A stretch of 64,000 bases of DNA from CAVSRC01 sp963781775 (GCA_963781775.1 CAWAHE010000024.1:62001-126000); one strand, 5' to 3'; shown: positions 16,491 to 26,311, numbered from the stretch's first letter. The notes: generated by a model from the sequence alone, not told the origin. Numbers and translations are program-made.

Positions 16491-17897
16491 ATGAAATATG
16501 TCAGTACGCGCGGCCAGGCGCCGGCGTTGGGCTTCTCGGAAATCCTGTTGGCGGGCCTCGCCAGCGATGGCGGCCTGTACCTTCCGCAGTCATGGCCGAC
16601 GATGAGCCCGGACGCTATCGCCGCCCTTGCCGGCCAGCCCTATGCCGACGCGGCTTTCGCCGTCATCCAGCCGTTCGTTGCCGGCGAGATCGGCGACGAA
16701 GACCTCCACGCGATGTGCCGGGCGTCCTACGCCGGCTTCCGGCACTCCGCCGTCGCGCCGCTGGTTCAGATCGCCCCCAGCGAATGGGTGCTGGAGCTGT
16801 TTCACGGTCCGACGCTCGCCTTCAAGGACATTGCCATGCAGCTGCTGGCGCGGCTCATGGATCACGTGCTGGCCAAGCGCCGCAGCCGCGTCACCATCAT
16901 CGGCGCCACGTCCGGCGACACCGGCGCAGCCGCGATCGAAGCGTTCCGCGGCCGCGACAATGTCGATGTCTTCATCCTGTTCCCGGAAGGCCGCGTGTCG
17001 CCGATCCAGCAGCGGCAAATGACCACGGCCGGCGACGCCAACGTGCATGCGATCGCCGTGAAGGGCACGTTCGACGATTGTCAGGCGATCGTGAAAACGC
17101 TCTTCGGCGACCAGGGTCTGCGCGACCGGCTGGGGCTCGCCGGCATCAATTCGATCAACTGGGCGCGCATCCTCGGCCAGATCGTCTACTACTTCACCTC
17201 GGCCGTGGCGCTCGGCGGGCCCGCCCGCTCCGTTTCGTTCACCGTTCCGACCGGCAATTTCGGCGACATTTTCGCCGGCTACGCCGCAAAGCGAATGGGC
17301 CTGCCGATCGAGCGGCTCGTCATCGCGACCAACGTCAACGACATCCTGGTGCGCGCGCTGGCCAGCGGTCGCTACGATCTGCGCGACGTATCGGCGACCG
17401 CCTCCCCGTCGATGGACATCCAGGTCTCCTCGAACTTCGAACGCCTGCTCTTCGCGGCATACGGGCGCGACCCCGACGCGGTGCGCCGGCTGATGCAGCG
17501 GCTGGCGCAGGGCGGCGCCTTCGACATCGACGAGGCGGCCCTGAAGGCGATCCGCGCGGAGTTCTCCGCCGGTCGCGCCGACGAGGTCGAAACCGCCGCG
17601 ACGATCCGCCAGACTTACGAGACAACCGGCTTTCTGGCCGACCCACATACGGCGGTGGGTCTGGCGGTGAGCCGCCGCTTCGCCGATCCGGCGGTTCCGA
17701 TGATAACGCTCGCCACGGCGCACCCGGCCAAGTTCCCCGACGCCGTCAAGGCAGCCGCGGGCATCGAAGCCGCGCTGCCGGCGCCCCTCAGCGGGATCAC
17801 GGAAAAGCCCGAGCATTTTGCGACACTCGCCAACGACGCTCAGGCCGTCGGCGACTACATGGCGGCCCACAGCCGCGCCATCACGGAAAAGGTTTGA
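16491..17897 (+). CDS. thrC: Threonine synthase
   Basis: Converts O-phosphohomoserine to threonine, PLP-dependent. The 468-residue protein starts with the family pattern 'MKYVSTRG' and shows 'DGGLYLP', the PLP lysine in 'FHGPTLAFKDIAMQ', and the phosphate-binding 'GATSGDTGAAA'. This is the longer (class I, E. coli/yeast-like) form. The ATG at 16491 fits; an open frame extends upstream without family similarity. Homoserine kinase (thrB) lies 8 kb downstream on the same strand. The next gene starts 5 bp after. Confidence 0.96.
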   Translation: MKYVSTRGQAPALGFSEILLAGLASDGGLYLPQSWPTMSPDAIAALAGQPYADAAFAVIQPFVAGEIGDEDLHAMCRASYAGFRHSAVAPLVQIAPSEWVLELFHGPTLAFKDIAMQLLARLMDHVLAKRRSRVTIIGATSGDTGAAAIEAFRGRDNVDVFILFPEGRVSPIQQRQMTTAGDANVHAIAVKGTFDDCQAIVKTLFGDQGLRDRLGLAGINSINWARILGQIVYYFTSAVALGGPARSVSFTVPTGNFGDIFAGYAAKRMGLPIERLVIATNVNDILVRALASGRYDLRDVSATASPSMDIQVSSNFERLLFAAYGRDPDAVRRLMQRLAQGGAFDIDEAALKAIRAEFSAGRADEVETAATIRQTYETTGFLADPHTAVGLAVSRRFADPAVPMITLATAHPAKFPDAVKAAAGIEAALPAPLSGITEKPEHFATLANDAQAVGDYMAAHSRAITEKV

Positions 17898-17902
17898 AGC
17901 CC

Positions 17903-19177
17903 ATGAACGTCCGCCTGTCGCGCCTTGAGTCCGGACTGACGGTCGTTACCCACGCGATGGATCATCTGGAGAGCGCCGCGCTCGGCGTCTGGGTCGGCGC
18001 CGGCTCGCGATCGGAGTTCGAGCACGAACACGGCCTGTCGCATCTCCTCGAGCACATGGCCTTCAAGGGCACGCGCACGCGCTCGGCCATCGACATCGCC
18101 GAGCAGATCGAAGCCGTCGGCGGCGAGGTCAACGCCGCCACCAGTGTCGAGACCACCTCCTACTACGCACGCGTTCTCAAGGAAGACGTGCCGCTCGCCG
18201 TCGATATTCTTTCCGACATCCTTCAGAACTCGGTCTTCGACCCCCACGAACTCGAGCGCGAGCAGCACGTCATCCTGCAGGAGATCGGCGCGGCGCTCGA
18301 TACCCCGGACGACCGCGTCTACGACCTGTTCACCGAGGCCGCCTACCCGACGCAGCCGCTCGGCCGAACCATCCTCGGCACGCCGGAAACCGTGCAGGCG
18401 GTTGGATCGCCGATGCTGGGAGAATATCTCGGGCGCCATTATCGCGGCCCGGCGATGGTCATCGCTGCGGCCGGCGCCGTCGACCACGACGCGATCGTGG
18501 CGCTGGCTAGCGACCGCTTCGGCGGACTGGCGAGCCATCCCGGCCCGACGCCTGTGGCCGCCGCCTACAAGGGCGGCGAGTTGCGCGAGAGCCGCGACCT
18601 CATGGAAACCCAGGTCATGATCGGCTTCGAAGGCCGTCCCTACACCTCGGAGAGCTTCTACACCGCGCAGGTGCTTTCGGCCGTGCTCGGCGGCGGCATG
18701 TCCTCGCGGCTCTTCCAGGAAGTGCGCGAGCGCCGCGGCCTCTGCTATTCGATCTACGCATTCCATTGGAGCTTCTCCGACACCGGCATGTTGGGCGTTC
18801 ACGCCGCCACCGGACCGGGCGACGTCGCCGAACTGATGCCGGTGATCGTCGGCGAACTGGAGCGCGCCGCCCACGACATCAACGAGACCGAGCTCAACCG
18901 CGCCAAGGCGCAACTGCGCGCGGGCCTCCTGATGGCACTGGAGAGCCCGGCGGCGCGCGCCGGCCAGCTGGCGCGCCAGCTGCTCCTGTTCGGACGGCCG
19001 ATCCCGATCGAGGAACTGGTTGGGCGCATCGACGCCATCACGGTCGGCGAATTGCGCAAACTCGCCGAGGACATCATGACCGGCAGCCCGCCGACACTTG
19101 CCGCCATCGGGCCTCTTGACGGACTGATGAGCCGTGAAAAAGTAGCCGAGCGGTTCGGCGCTCGACTGAACGCGTGA
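17903..19177 (+). CDS. M16-family zinc peptidase (mitochondrial-processing-peptidase-like)
   Basis: A 424-residue pitrilysin/insulinase-type metallopeptidase. The inverted zinc motif HxxEH is intact in 'LSHLLEHMAFKGT' near residue 50, with the distal Glu in 'EVNAATSVETTSYYA' further on. The C-terminal M16_C half includes 'GGGMSSRLFQEVRERRGL'. It resembles the alphaproteobacterial relatives of the mitochondrial processing peptidase beta subunit. It follows thrC by 5 bp; this thrC-peptidase-acetyltransferase string is common in Hyphomicrobiales as I remember it. The native substrate is unknown. Confidence 0.92.
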   Translation: MNVRLSRLESGLTVVTHAMDHLESAALGVWVGAGSRSEFEHEHGLSHLLEHMAFKGTRTRSAIDIAEQIEAVGGEVNAATSVETTSYYARVLKEDVPLAVDILSDILQNSVFDPHELEREQHVILQEIGAALDTPDDRVYDLFTEAAYPTQPLGRTILGTPETVQAVGSPMLGEYLGRHYRGPAMVIAAAGAVDHDAIVALASDRFGGLASHPGPTPVAAAYKGGELRESRDLMETQVMIGFEGRPYTSESFYTAQVLSAVLGGGMSSRLFQEVRERRGLCYSIYAFHWSFSDTGMLGVHAATGPGDVAELMPVIVGELERAAHDINETELNRAKAQLRAGLLMALESPAARAGQLARQLLLFGRPIPIEELVGRIDAITVGELRKLAEDIMTGSPPTLAAIGPLDGLMSREKVAERFGARLNA

Positions 19178-19197
19178 AGAACTAAGGGCGCGCGGCG

Positions 19198-19785
19198 ATG
19201 GCGTTTCTCCGCTCGATCTCCACGAACAATGCTCCGCCGGTGCTGCGGGGCGACCGGGTCTTGCTGCGCACGCCGGCGGTCTCCGACTATCCGCAATGGG
19301 CGAAGCTGCGCGAGGAGAGCCGGGCGTTCCTGGCGCCATGGGAGCCGATCTGGCCCGCAGACGACCTGACCAAGCTGGCGTTTCGGCGGCGGCTGCGACG
19401 CTACCAGCGGGAAATCCGCAACGGCACCGGCTATCCGTTCTTCGTCTTTTCGCCTGACGGCGACACCTTGCTCGGCGGCCTGACGCTGTCGCAGATCCAG
19501 CGCGGCGTCACCCAGTCGGTGGTGCTGGGCTACTGGATGGGGCAGCCCTATGCCGGCAAGGGCCTGATGACCAGCGCGGTCAGATCGGTCGACGCCTTCG
19601 CTTTCGACACGCTGCACCTCAACCGCATCGAGGCCGCCTGCCTGCCCCACAATGCCGCCTCGATTCGCCTCCTCGAAAAGGTCGGATTCGCCCGCGAAGG
19701 CTACGCCCGGAAATACCTGTGCATAGACGGCCGCTGGCAGGATCACCTGCTGTTCGGACTGGTTCGCGACGACCCACGGCCCTAA
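19198..19785 (+). CDS. GNAT N-acetyltransferase, RimJ-like
   Basis: A 195-residue GCN5-related acetyltransferase of the RimJ/RimL group, which acetylates protein N-termini (RimJ: ribosomal protein S5). Features are the N-terminal 'LRGDRVLLRTPAVSDY', a Pro/Trp motif 'FLAPWEPIWP', the acetyl-CoA loop 'GYWMGQPYAGKGLM', and 'HNAASIRLLEKVGF'. It lies 20 bp after the M16 peptidase and probably shares its transcript. The exact substrate is not determined. Confidence 0.87.
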   Translation: MAFLRSISTNNAPPVLRGDRVLLRTPAVSDYPQWAKLREESRAFLAPWEPIWPADDLTKLAFRRRLRRYQREIRNGTGYPFFVFSPDGDTLLGGLTLSQIQRGVTQSVVLGYWMGQPYAGKGLMTSAVRSVDAFAFDTLHLNRIEAACLPHNAASIRLLEKVGFAREGYARKYLCIDGRWQDHLLFGLVRDDPRP

Positions 19786-19881
19786 TTTTGGCGAATCTGG
19801 CAGCCAACGCCGGTTCCGCTTGCCGGGCCGGCGAACAAAATAGTACTCATCCGAGGTCGATTTGGGCCCCTGGAGGATCGG

Positions 19882-22782
19882 TTGCAATTCACGCGTAGTA
19901 TCGCGGTCCTCGTTCTTTCACTGCTGAGTCTTTACGTCGCCTCGGTGCCCGCCGTGGCGCTGGAAGCCGTTGCCGTGCCGCTCGACGGGCGCACGCTCGA
20001 TCTGACCCGCGCCGTCCAGCTCTATCGCCAGCAAGACGATCGCATCCAGGTTTCGACCGCGCCGGGCGCCGACGGCATCGTGCGGCGCATCGAGGTCAGG
20101 GCGCGCGAGGCCGCCGGCGGCAGTTCGTTCTGGGCTGTGTTCGCGCTCGCCAACAATGGCGACGAGCAGATCGACCGCCTGCTGGTCGCGCCCCATTTCC
20201 GCCTCGCCGGGTCTGGCCTCCTGTGGCCGGACCTTGGCGCCTCGCGCATCGCCTCGATCACGCCGAGCCAGGGCTTCGCGCCGGACCGGCGCGTGAGCCA
20301 GGAGGCGGACGTCTTCCGTGTGACGCTCGATCCCGGCTCGGTGGTCACCTTCGTCGCCGAGTTGCGCACGCTCGATCTTCCGCAGCTCTATCTGTGGGAC
20401 AGCGACGCCTACAAGGACTCGGTCAACAGCTACACCCTCTACCGCGGCATCGTGCTCGGCATCTCGGGGCTGCTGGCGCTGTTCATGACCATCGTGTTCG
20501 TGGTCAAGGGCACCGCCATGTTCCCGGCGACCGCGGCGCTCGCATGGGCGGTACTTATCTATCTGTGCATCGATTTCGGATTCTGGAACCGCGTGATCAA
20601 CATCGCGCCCGGAGGCGATCAGGTGTGGCGCGCCGGCGCGGAGGTGTTTCTGGCCGCGTCGCTGGTCATCTTCACCTACACTTATCTCAACCTGAACCGC
20701 TGGCACGTCCGCTACAGCCATCTCACCATCGGCTGGCTGGTCGGTCTTGGCATCCTGCTTGGCGTCGCGGTGATCGAGCCGTCGGTGGCATCGGGCATCG
20801 CCCGTTTCTCAATCGGCTTCACCGCGGTCGCCGGCTTCGGCATCATCGTCTATCTCGCCACGCACCAATACGACCGGGCGATCATGCTGATCCCGACCTG
20901 GGTGCTGCTGCTGGTGTGGACGTTCGCCGCATGGCTGACCGTGACCGGCAATCTGGTCAACGACGTCGTGCAGCCGGCGCTCGCCGGGGGGCTGGTGCTG
21001 ATCGTGCTCCTCATCGGCTTCACCGTGATGCAGCATGCCTTCGCCGGCGGCGTCATCATGCAGGGGCCGATCGGCGAGACCGACCGCAAGGCACTGGCCC
21101 TGACCGGCGCCGGCGACATCGTGTGGGACTGGGACGTCGCCCGCGACCACATCTACACCGGACCGGAGGCCGAGGATCTGCTCGGCCTGCAACGCGGTGC
21201 GCTGGAGGGGCCGGCGCGCGACTGGCTGGAGATATTGCATTCGGCCGACCGCGACCGCTTCCGCACCACGCTCGACACGGCCGTGGAGTTGCGCCGCGGG
21301 CGGATCGCCCAGGATTTCCGCCTGCGTTGCGAGGATGGCCACTATCGCTTCTTCCATCTGCGCGCGCGGCCGGTACTGGGCAGCGACGGCGAGGTTCTGC
21401 GCTGCGTCGGCACGCTTCTCGACGTGACCGAGGAACGCACGGCGGAAGAGCGGCTGCTGCACGACGCGGTGCACGACAACCTGACCGGCCTGCCTAACCG
21501 CGAGCTCTTCTTCGACCGCCTGCGCGCGGCGATCACGCGGACCAATGCCGAGGGCGCGGCGCGGCCGTCGGTGTTCGTGCTCGACATCGACCGTTTCAAG
21601 CAGATCAACGATGGCTTCGGCGTCGCGGTCGGCGACTCGATCCTGCTGACCATCGCACGCCGCCTCGCCCGCCTGCTCAAGCCGCAGGACACGCTGGCGC
21701 GGCTTTCGGGCGACCAGTTCGCCTTCCTGCTGATCTCGGAGAGCCAGCCGGAGCGCATCGCCGGCTTCGCCGAATCCGTGCGCCGCACGCTGCGCGCGCC
21801 GATCACGCTCGGCGAGAAGGAAATCTTCCTGACCGGCTCCATCGGCATCGCCATGCATGACGGCAAGCAGCAGGTCGAACCGGAAGACCTGGTGAAGGAC
21901 GCCGAGATGGGCACCTTCCACGCCAAGCGACTGGGTGGCGACCGCATCGAGGCGTTCCGGCCGGCGCTGCGCCAGCACGGCAGCGATCTGGCGACGCTGG
22001 AGTCGGACCTTCGCCGGGCGCTCGGCCGCGAGGAGATCAAGGTTCTCTACCAGCCGATCGTGCGCCTCGACGACAAGACCATCGCCGGGTTCGAGGCGCT
22101 GGTACGCTGGGACCATCCGAAACTCGGGCGCATCCCGCCGAGCGATTTCGTGCCGCTCGCCGAGCGCACGGGCCTGATCATCCCGCTCGGCCTCTTCGTC
22201 CTCGACCGCACGGCGCGCCAACTTGCCGAATGGCAGGAGGAACTCGGCCGGCATACGTCGCTGTTCGCCAGCGTCAACGTGTCGAGCCGGCAGCTTCTGC
22301 GGCACGACCTGATCAACGACGTGAAGTCGGTGCTCGTCCGATCCAACCTGGCGCACGGTTCTCTCAAGCTCGAGGTGACCGAGAGCCTGGTCATGGAGAA
22401 TCCGGAATATGCCGCGCAGGTTCTGTCGCGCGTGCGCGAACTGGGCGCCGGCCTGTCGCTCGACGATTTCGGCACCGGCTACTCGTCGCTCTCCTACCTG
22501 CAGCGCTTCCCGTTCGACACGATCAAGATCGACCAGACGTTCGTGCGCGGCAGCGGCATCGGCGACCGGCGCGTGATCCTGCGCTCGATCATTTCGCTCG
22601 CGCACGATCTGAAGATGGAAGTGGTCGCCGAGGGCGCGGAGACCGAGGCCGACGCCATGGAACTTGCCGATCTCGGCTGCGAATACGTCCAGGGCTTCCT
22701 CTACGGCCAGCCGATGACCGCGGCCGAAGCCAGCAAGCTCATCTTCCGCACGGCCGAAGAGGATGAGGAAGAGGTCGCCTGA
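19882..22782 (+). CDS. 7TM-sensor PAS-GGDEF-EAL protein, probable c-di-GMP phosphodiesterase
   Basis: A 966-residue membrane signalling protein. Order: signal peptide (1-26), periplasmic region (27-175), a block of hydrophobic helices (about 183-390, 7TMR-DISM-like), PAS (about 400-515), GGDEF (about 525-680), EAL (about 690-945). The GGDEF signature is degenerate (SGDQF at 609-613), so cyclase activity is unlikely. The EAL domain keeps EAL (738-740), 'TESLVM', 'DDFGTGYSS' and 'KIDQTFVRG', so it should hydrolyse c-di-GMP. The TTG start has GGAGG 7 bases upstream. It probably links an envelope signal to motility or attachment. Confidence 0.92.
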   Translation: MQFTRSIAVLVLSLLSLYVASVPAVALEAVAVPLDGRTLDLTRAVQLYRQQDDRIQVSTAPGADGIVRRIEVRAREAAGGSSFWAVFALANNGDEQIDRLLVAPHFRLAGSGLLWPDLGASRIASITPSQGFAPDRRVSQEADVFRVTLDPGSVVTFVAELRTLDLPQLYLWDSDAYKDSVNSYTLYRGIVLGISGLLALFMTIVFVVKGTAMFPATAALAWAVLIYLCIDFGFWNRVINIAPGGDQVWRAGAEVFLAASLVIFTYTYLNLNRWHVRYSHLTIGWLVGLGILLGVAVIEPSVASGIARFSIGFTAVAGFGIIVYLATHQYDRAIMLIPTWVLLLVWTFAAWLTVTGNLVNDVVQPALAGGLVLIVLLIGFTVMQHAFAGGVIMQGPIGETDRKALALTGAGDIVWDWDVARDHIYTGPEAEDLLGLQRGALEGPARDWLEILHSADRDRFRTTLDTAVELRRGRIAQDFRLRCEDGHYRFFHLRARPVLGSDGEVLRCVGTLLDVTEERTAEERLLHDAVHDNLTGLPNRELFFDRLRAAITRTNAEGAARPSVFVLDIDRFKQINDGFGVAVGDSILLTIARRLARLLKPQDTLARLSGDQFAFLLISESQPERIAGFAESVRRTLRAPITLGEKEIFLTGSIGIAMHDGKQQVEPEDLVKDAEMGTFHAKRLGGDRIEAFRPALRQHGSDLATLESDLRRALGREEIKVLYQPIVRLDDKTIAGFEALVRWDHPKLGRIPPSDFVPLAERTGLIIPLGLFVLDRTARQLAEWQEELGRHTSLFASVNVSSRQLLRHDLINDVKSVLVRSNLAHGSLKLEVTESLVMENPEYAAQVLSRVRELGAGLSLDDFGTGYSSLSYLQRFPFDTIKIDQTFVRGSGIGDRRVILRSIISLAHDLKMEVVAEGAETEADAMELADLGCEYVQGFLYGQPMTAAEASKLIFRTAEEDEEEVA

Positions 22783-22888
22783 GCGAGCCGGCTCAAGCGA
22801 CTGATTTCACAACGCTTTGAGCTGCCGCCTACCGGGCGCCAATCGCCTGTCCTTGACACCCGCCGCGCGGATACCCCTATTCCCGCAC

Positions 22889-23845
22889 ATGGATGGCAAG
22901 CCCCCCCTCGACATTCTCCTGTGCAGCCCGCGCGGCTTCTGCGCCGGCGTCGACCGCGCCATCCAGATCGTCGAGCTGGCGCTCAAGAAGTTCGGGCCGC
23001 CGGTCTATGTCCGTCACGAGATCGTCCACAATCGCTATGTCGTCGACAGCCTGAAGGCCAAGGGCGCGGTGTTCGTCGAGGAACTCGACGAAATTCCGGA
23101 CACCGAACAACCGGTCGTGTTTTCCGCCCACGGCGTCGCCAAGGCGGTGCCGGAGGCGGCACGACTGCGCAATCTCTTCCATCTCGACGCGACCTGCCCG
23201 CTGGTCACCAAGGTCCATCGCGAAGCAGAGATCCATTTCCGCAAGGGGCGCGAGATCGTGCTCATCGGGCACGCCGGCCATCCGGAGGTGGTCGGCACCA
23301 TGGGGCAGTTGCCCGCCGGTACGATCACTCTGGTCGAGACCGAGGCGGACGCCCGCGCCTTCCAGCCGAAATCGCCGGAGCGTCTCGCCTTCATCACGCA
23401 AACGACGCTGTCGGTGGACGATACCGCCTCGATCGTGGCGATCCTCACCGAGCGCTTTCCCGGCATGACGGCGCCGCACAAGGAAGACATCTGTTACGCC
23501 ACGACCAATCGCCAGGAGGCGGTGAAGCGCATCGCGCAGCAGATCGATGCGATGGTCGTCATCGGCGCGCCGAATTCCTCGAACTCGCAGCGGCTGCGCG
23601 AAGTGGCCGAGCGCGCCGGCTGCCCGGTATCGCTGCTCGTCCAGCGCGCCAGCGAGATCGACTGGCGGCGTTTCGACGGCGTCCGCAGGGTCGGCGTCAC
23701 TGCCGGCGCCTCGGCCCCGGAAGTTCTGGTCGAGGAAGTGATCGACGCATTTGCCGAGCGCTTTGCGGTCAATGTCGACGTGGTGACCGCCGCCGAAGAA
23801 GCCGTGGTTTTCAACCTGCCGCGGGCGCTCCGCGAAATCGCCTGA
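22889..23845 (+). CDS. ispH: 4-hydroxy-3-methylbut-2-enyl diphosphate reductase
   Basis: Last enzyme of the MEP isoprenoid pathway, an iron-sulfur reductase that makes IPP and DMAPP. The 318-residue protein has the three cluster cysteines in 'SPRGFCAGVDRA', 'DATCPLVTKV' and 'EDICYATTNRQ', and the substrate-binding histidines in 'RHEIVHNRYVV', 'FSAHGVA' and 'GHAGHPEV'. The catalytic 'TTLSVDDT' is present. An upstream in-frame extension of 24 codons was dropped. dxs, the first enzyme of the pathway, lies about 30 kb downstream. Confidence 0.97.
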   Translation: MDGKPPLDILLCSPRGFCAGVDRAIQIVELALKKFGPPVYVRHEIVHNRYVVDSLKAKGAVFVEELDEIPDTEQPVVFSAHGVAKAVPEAARLRNLFHLDATCPLVTKVHREAEIHFRKGREIVLIGHAGHPEVVGTMGQLPAGTITLVETEADARAFQPKSPERLAFITQTTLSVDDTASIVAILTERFPGMTAPHKEDICYATTNRQEAVKRIAQQIDAMVVIGAPNSSNSQRLREVAERAGCPVSLLVQRASEIDWRRFDGVRRVGVTAGASAPEVLVEEVIDAFAERFAVNVDVVTAAEEAVVFNLPRALREIA

Positions 23846-23854
23846 TCCGCCGCT

Positions 23855-24751
23855 TCAGCCGTTGAACAGCAGCACGATGCCGATCACGACCAGCGCCATG
23901 CCGAAGACGTCGCGCAGGCCGGGCGTCTGCGCGAACAGTCGTCGGGAGACGAAGCCGGCGATCAGGATCTCGACCAGTCCGAGCGTACGCACCGGCGCGG
24001 CGGCCTGAAGCGCGAAGGCGAGGAACCACATCTCGGAGGCGAAGGCGCCGAGGAAGCCTGCCGGCAGGGACGGCCGCCAGGCGCGCAGCACCGCGCGCAG
24101 CACGTCCGGCCGGCGCGCCATCAGCCATCCGGAGAGCAGCACCGTCTGCACCGTCAGCGACACGGCCAGCGTCTCGGTCGCCGCCAGCACGTAGTCGGGC
24201 GTGCCGATGGCCGTGATGCCGCCGCGGAAGCCGACGGCGGCGAGCGCAAACAGGCTGCCCGAGGCGATGCCGAGAATGGCCGGCCGCCAGGAGAAGACCT
24301 CGCGCGCTTCCCGCGCCGGCCACGACAGGACCAGAACGCCGGCCGTGGCGATGACGACGGCCGCGGCCAGCATGGCGCCGATATGCTCGCCGAGGAAAAC
24401 CACCGCGAACAGCGCCACCTGGACCGGTTCGGTCTTGGTATAGGCGGTGGTGACCACGAAGGAGCGCTCGCGCATCGTGGCGAGCATCAGCGCGGTCGCG
24501 GCGATCTGGCAGACCGCACCCACCACGGTCCAGGCCAGCGCCGTCGCGTTGAGCGGCGCGGCCTTGCCTTCCACCGCCCAGACGATGAGCAGGCACAGCA
24601 GGCCGAAGGGCAGCCCGAAAAGGAAGCGGATATGGGTCGCGCCGACCGTGCCCAGACGGTCGGTCAGGCTGCGCTGGGTGGCGTTGCGGAAAGTCTGGGC
24701 GGTCGCGGCGATAAGGGTGAAAACGACCCACAACCAGGGCGGAGCGGCCAT
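23855..24751 (-). CDS. EamA-family (drug/metabolite) transporter
   Basis: A 298-residue inner-membrane protein with about ten hydrophobic helices arranged as two EamA repeats (roughly 4-140 and 150-295). The amphipathic C-terminal ends and small residues are typical of DMT permeases. The substrate cannot be predicted. It is convergent with ispH (9 bp between stops) and divergent from thrB. Confidence 0.85.
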   Translation of the reverse strand: MAAPPWLWVVFTLIAATAQTFRNATQRSLTDRLGTVGATHIRFLFGLPFGLLCLLIVWAVEGKAAPLNATALAWTVVGAVCQIAATALMLATMRERSFVVTTAYTKTEPVQVALFAVVFLGEHIGAMLAAAVVIATAGVLVLSWPAREAREVFSWRPAILGIASGSLFALAAVGFRGGITAIGTPDYVLAATETLAVSLTVQTVLLSGWLMARRPDVLRAVLRAWRPSLPAGFLGAFASEMWFLAFALQAAAPVRTLGLVEILIAGFVSRRLFAQTPGLRDVFGMALVVIGIVLLFNG

Positions 24752-24863
24752 GCTCGGGATACCGTCGGTTTGCGGAAAAAGGCGTTGTGGCGGGTGGCGA
24801 CCCGTTGCCTAGCACGGCCGGCCGTGTGATCAAGCGCGCCGAAGCGAGATTCACGATCGTCCC

Positions 24864-25829
24864 ATGGCCGTCTATACCGAAATCCCCGATGACGAGTTCG
24901 AGTCGTTCATGCGCGGCTACGACCTCGGGACGGTCCTGTCCTGCAAGGGCATCGCCGAGGGCGTCGAAAACTCGAACTTCCTGGTCGTGGCCGAATCCGG
25001 CCAGTTCATCCTGACGCTTTACGAGAAGCGCGTCGCCGCCGGCGATCTGCCCTTCTTCCTGGGCCTCATGGAGCATCTGGCGGCGAAAGGGATCACCTGC
25101 CCCACGCCCGTCCACGACCGCGACGGCGTTGCGCTGAAGCGCCTCGCCGGCCGGCCGGCGGCGATGGTCACCTTCCTTGCCGGGATGTGGGTGCGGCGGC
25201 CGCGCGCCGAGCACTGCGCCGCGGTCGGCGCGGCGCTGGCGCGGATGCACCTTGCCGGGGCCGACTTCGGCCTGAAGCGGCAGAACGCTCTCTCGGTCGC
25301 GGGCTGGCGTCCGCTCTACGGGCAGTGCGACGGTCGCGCCGACGCCGTGGCGCCCGGGCTTGGCGCCGATATCGAAGCCGAACTCGATCACATCGAACGC
25401 GCCTGGCCGTCGGCCCTGCCGGAAGGCGTCATCCACGCGGATCTGTTTCCCGACAACGTGTTCTTCCTCGGCGGCAAGCTGTCGGGCCTGATCGACTTCT
25501 ATTTCGCCTGCAACGACATGCTCGCCTACGACGTCGCGGTTTGTCTCAATGCGTGGTGCTTCGAGAATGACGGCGCGCTCAACATCACCAAAGCGCGCGC
25601 CCTGCTCGCCGCCTATGCCAGCGTGCGTCCATTCGCGCCGGCCGAGATCGACGCGCTGCCGACGCTTGCCCGTGGCGCGGCGCTGCGCTTCCTGCTGACC
25701 CGTCTCTACGACTGGCTGACGGTGCCGGAGGGCGCGCTGGTGGTTCCGAAAGATCCGCTCGAGTACTACCGCAAGCTCCGCTTCCACCGCGGCGTCACCG
25801 ACGCCGCCGCCTATGGGCTCGACCGGTGA
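24864..25829 (+). CDS. thrB: Homoserine kinase, type II (APH-like fold)
   Basis: Phosphorylates homoserine on the way to threonine. The 321-residue protein belongs to the aminoglycoside-phosphotransferase-like ThrB family used by alphaproteobacteria and pseudomonads, not the GHMP type. It starts 'MAVYTEIPDDEFESFM', has the nucleotide loop 'GIAEGVENSNFLV', the catalytic 'VIHADLFPDNVFF' and the metal-binding 'GLIDFYFAC'. Its stop overlaps the rnhA start (GTGA). With thrC in the same window, two steps of threonine synthesis are close but not adjacent. Confidence 0.95.
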   Translation: MAVYTEIPDDEFESFMRGYDLGTVLSCKGIAEGVENSNFLVVAESGQFILTLYEKRVAAGDLPFFLGLMEHLAAKGITCPTPVHDRDGVALKRLAGRPAAMVTFLAGMWVRRPRAEHCAAVGAALARMHLAGADFGLKRQNALSVAGWRPLYGQCDGRADAVAPGLGADIEAELDHIERAWPSALPEGVIHADLFPDNVFFLGGKLSGLIDFYFACNDMLAYDVAVCLNAWCFENDGALNITKARALLAAYASVRPFAPAEIDALPTLARGAALRFLLTRLYDWLTVPEGALVVPKDPLEYYRKLRFHRGVTDAAAYGLDR

Positions 25830-26311
25830 CGGCGGACAAGCGCGTCAGCATCTGGAGCGACGGCGCCTGCTCGGGCAACCCCGGCCCGGGCGGCTGGGGC
25901 GCGATCCTCATCTGGAACGGCCACGAGAAAGAGCTGAAGGGCGGCGAGCCGGACACCACCAACAACCGCATGGAGCTGACGGCGGCGATCGAGGCGCTGA
26001 CCGCGCTCACCAAGCCGAGCACCGTCGATTTCTACACCGACTCGCAATATCTGCGCGGCGGCGTGTTGGGCTGGATCGCGGGCTGGCAGAGAAACGGCTG
26101 GCGCACGTCGGACCGCAAGCCTGTGAAGAACGTCGACCTGTGGCAGAAGCTCGACGCGCTCCGCCACAAGCACGATATCAAATGGCATTGGGTCAAGGGC
26201 CATGCCGGAACCGACGGCAACGAGCGCGCCGACCAGTTGGCGCGCGAGGGCATGGAGCCGTTCAAGCCGAAGAAGAAGAAACGAGCGCCCACCGCAAAGA
26301 CCGGAGAGTGA
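25826..26311 (+). CDS. rnhA: Ribonuclease HI
   Basis: Cleaves RNA in RNA-DNA hybrids. The 161-residue protein has the catalytic carboxylates in 'SDGACSGNPGPGGWG', 'NNRMELTAAIEAL', 'YTDSQYLRGG' and 'GNERADQLA', plus the basic handle 'GWQRNGW'. A short Lys-rich tail follows residue 148. The GTG start overlaps the thrB stop by 4 bp; the thrB-rnhA pair is common in Rhizobiales. Confidence 0.97.
   Translation: MTADKRVSIWSDGACSGNPGPGGWGAILIWNGHEKELKGGEPDTTNNRMELTAAIEALTALTKPSTVDFYTDSQYLRGGVLGWIAGWQRNGWRTSDRKPVKNVDLWQKLDALRHKHDIKWHWVKGHAGTDGNERADQLAREGMEPFKPKKKKRAPTAKTGE

Noticed and set aside
16169..17902. A + strand frame running through thrC into the M16 peptidase, giving an apparent 1002-residue fusion
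   Set aside because: The part before 17903 is out of frame with thrC and reads as Arg-rich shadow sequence. The peptidase starts normally at its own ATG.
20809..22605. A 598-codon minus-strand open frame opposite the GGDEF-EAL gene
   Set aside because: The sense strand encodes intact EAL motifs. The antisense product has low-complexity Arg/Ala/Glu composition and no domain.
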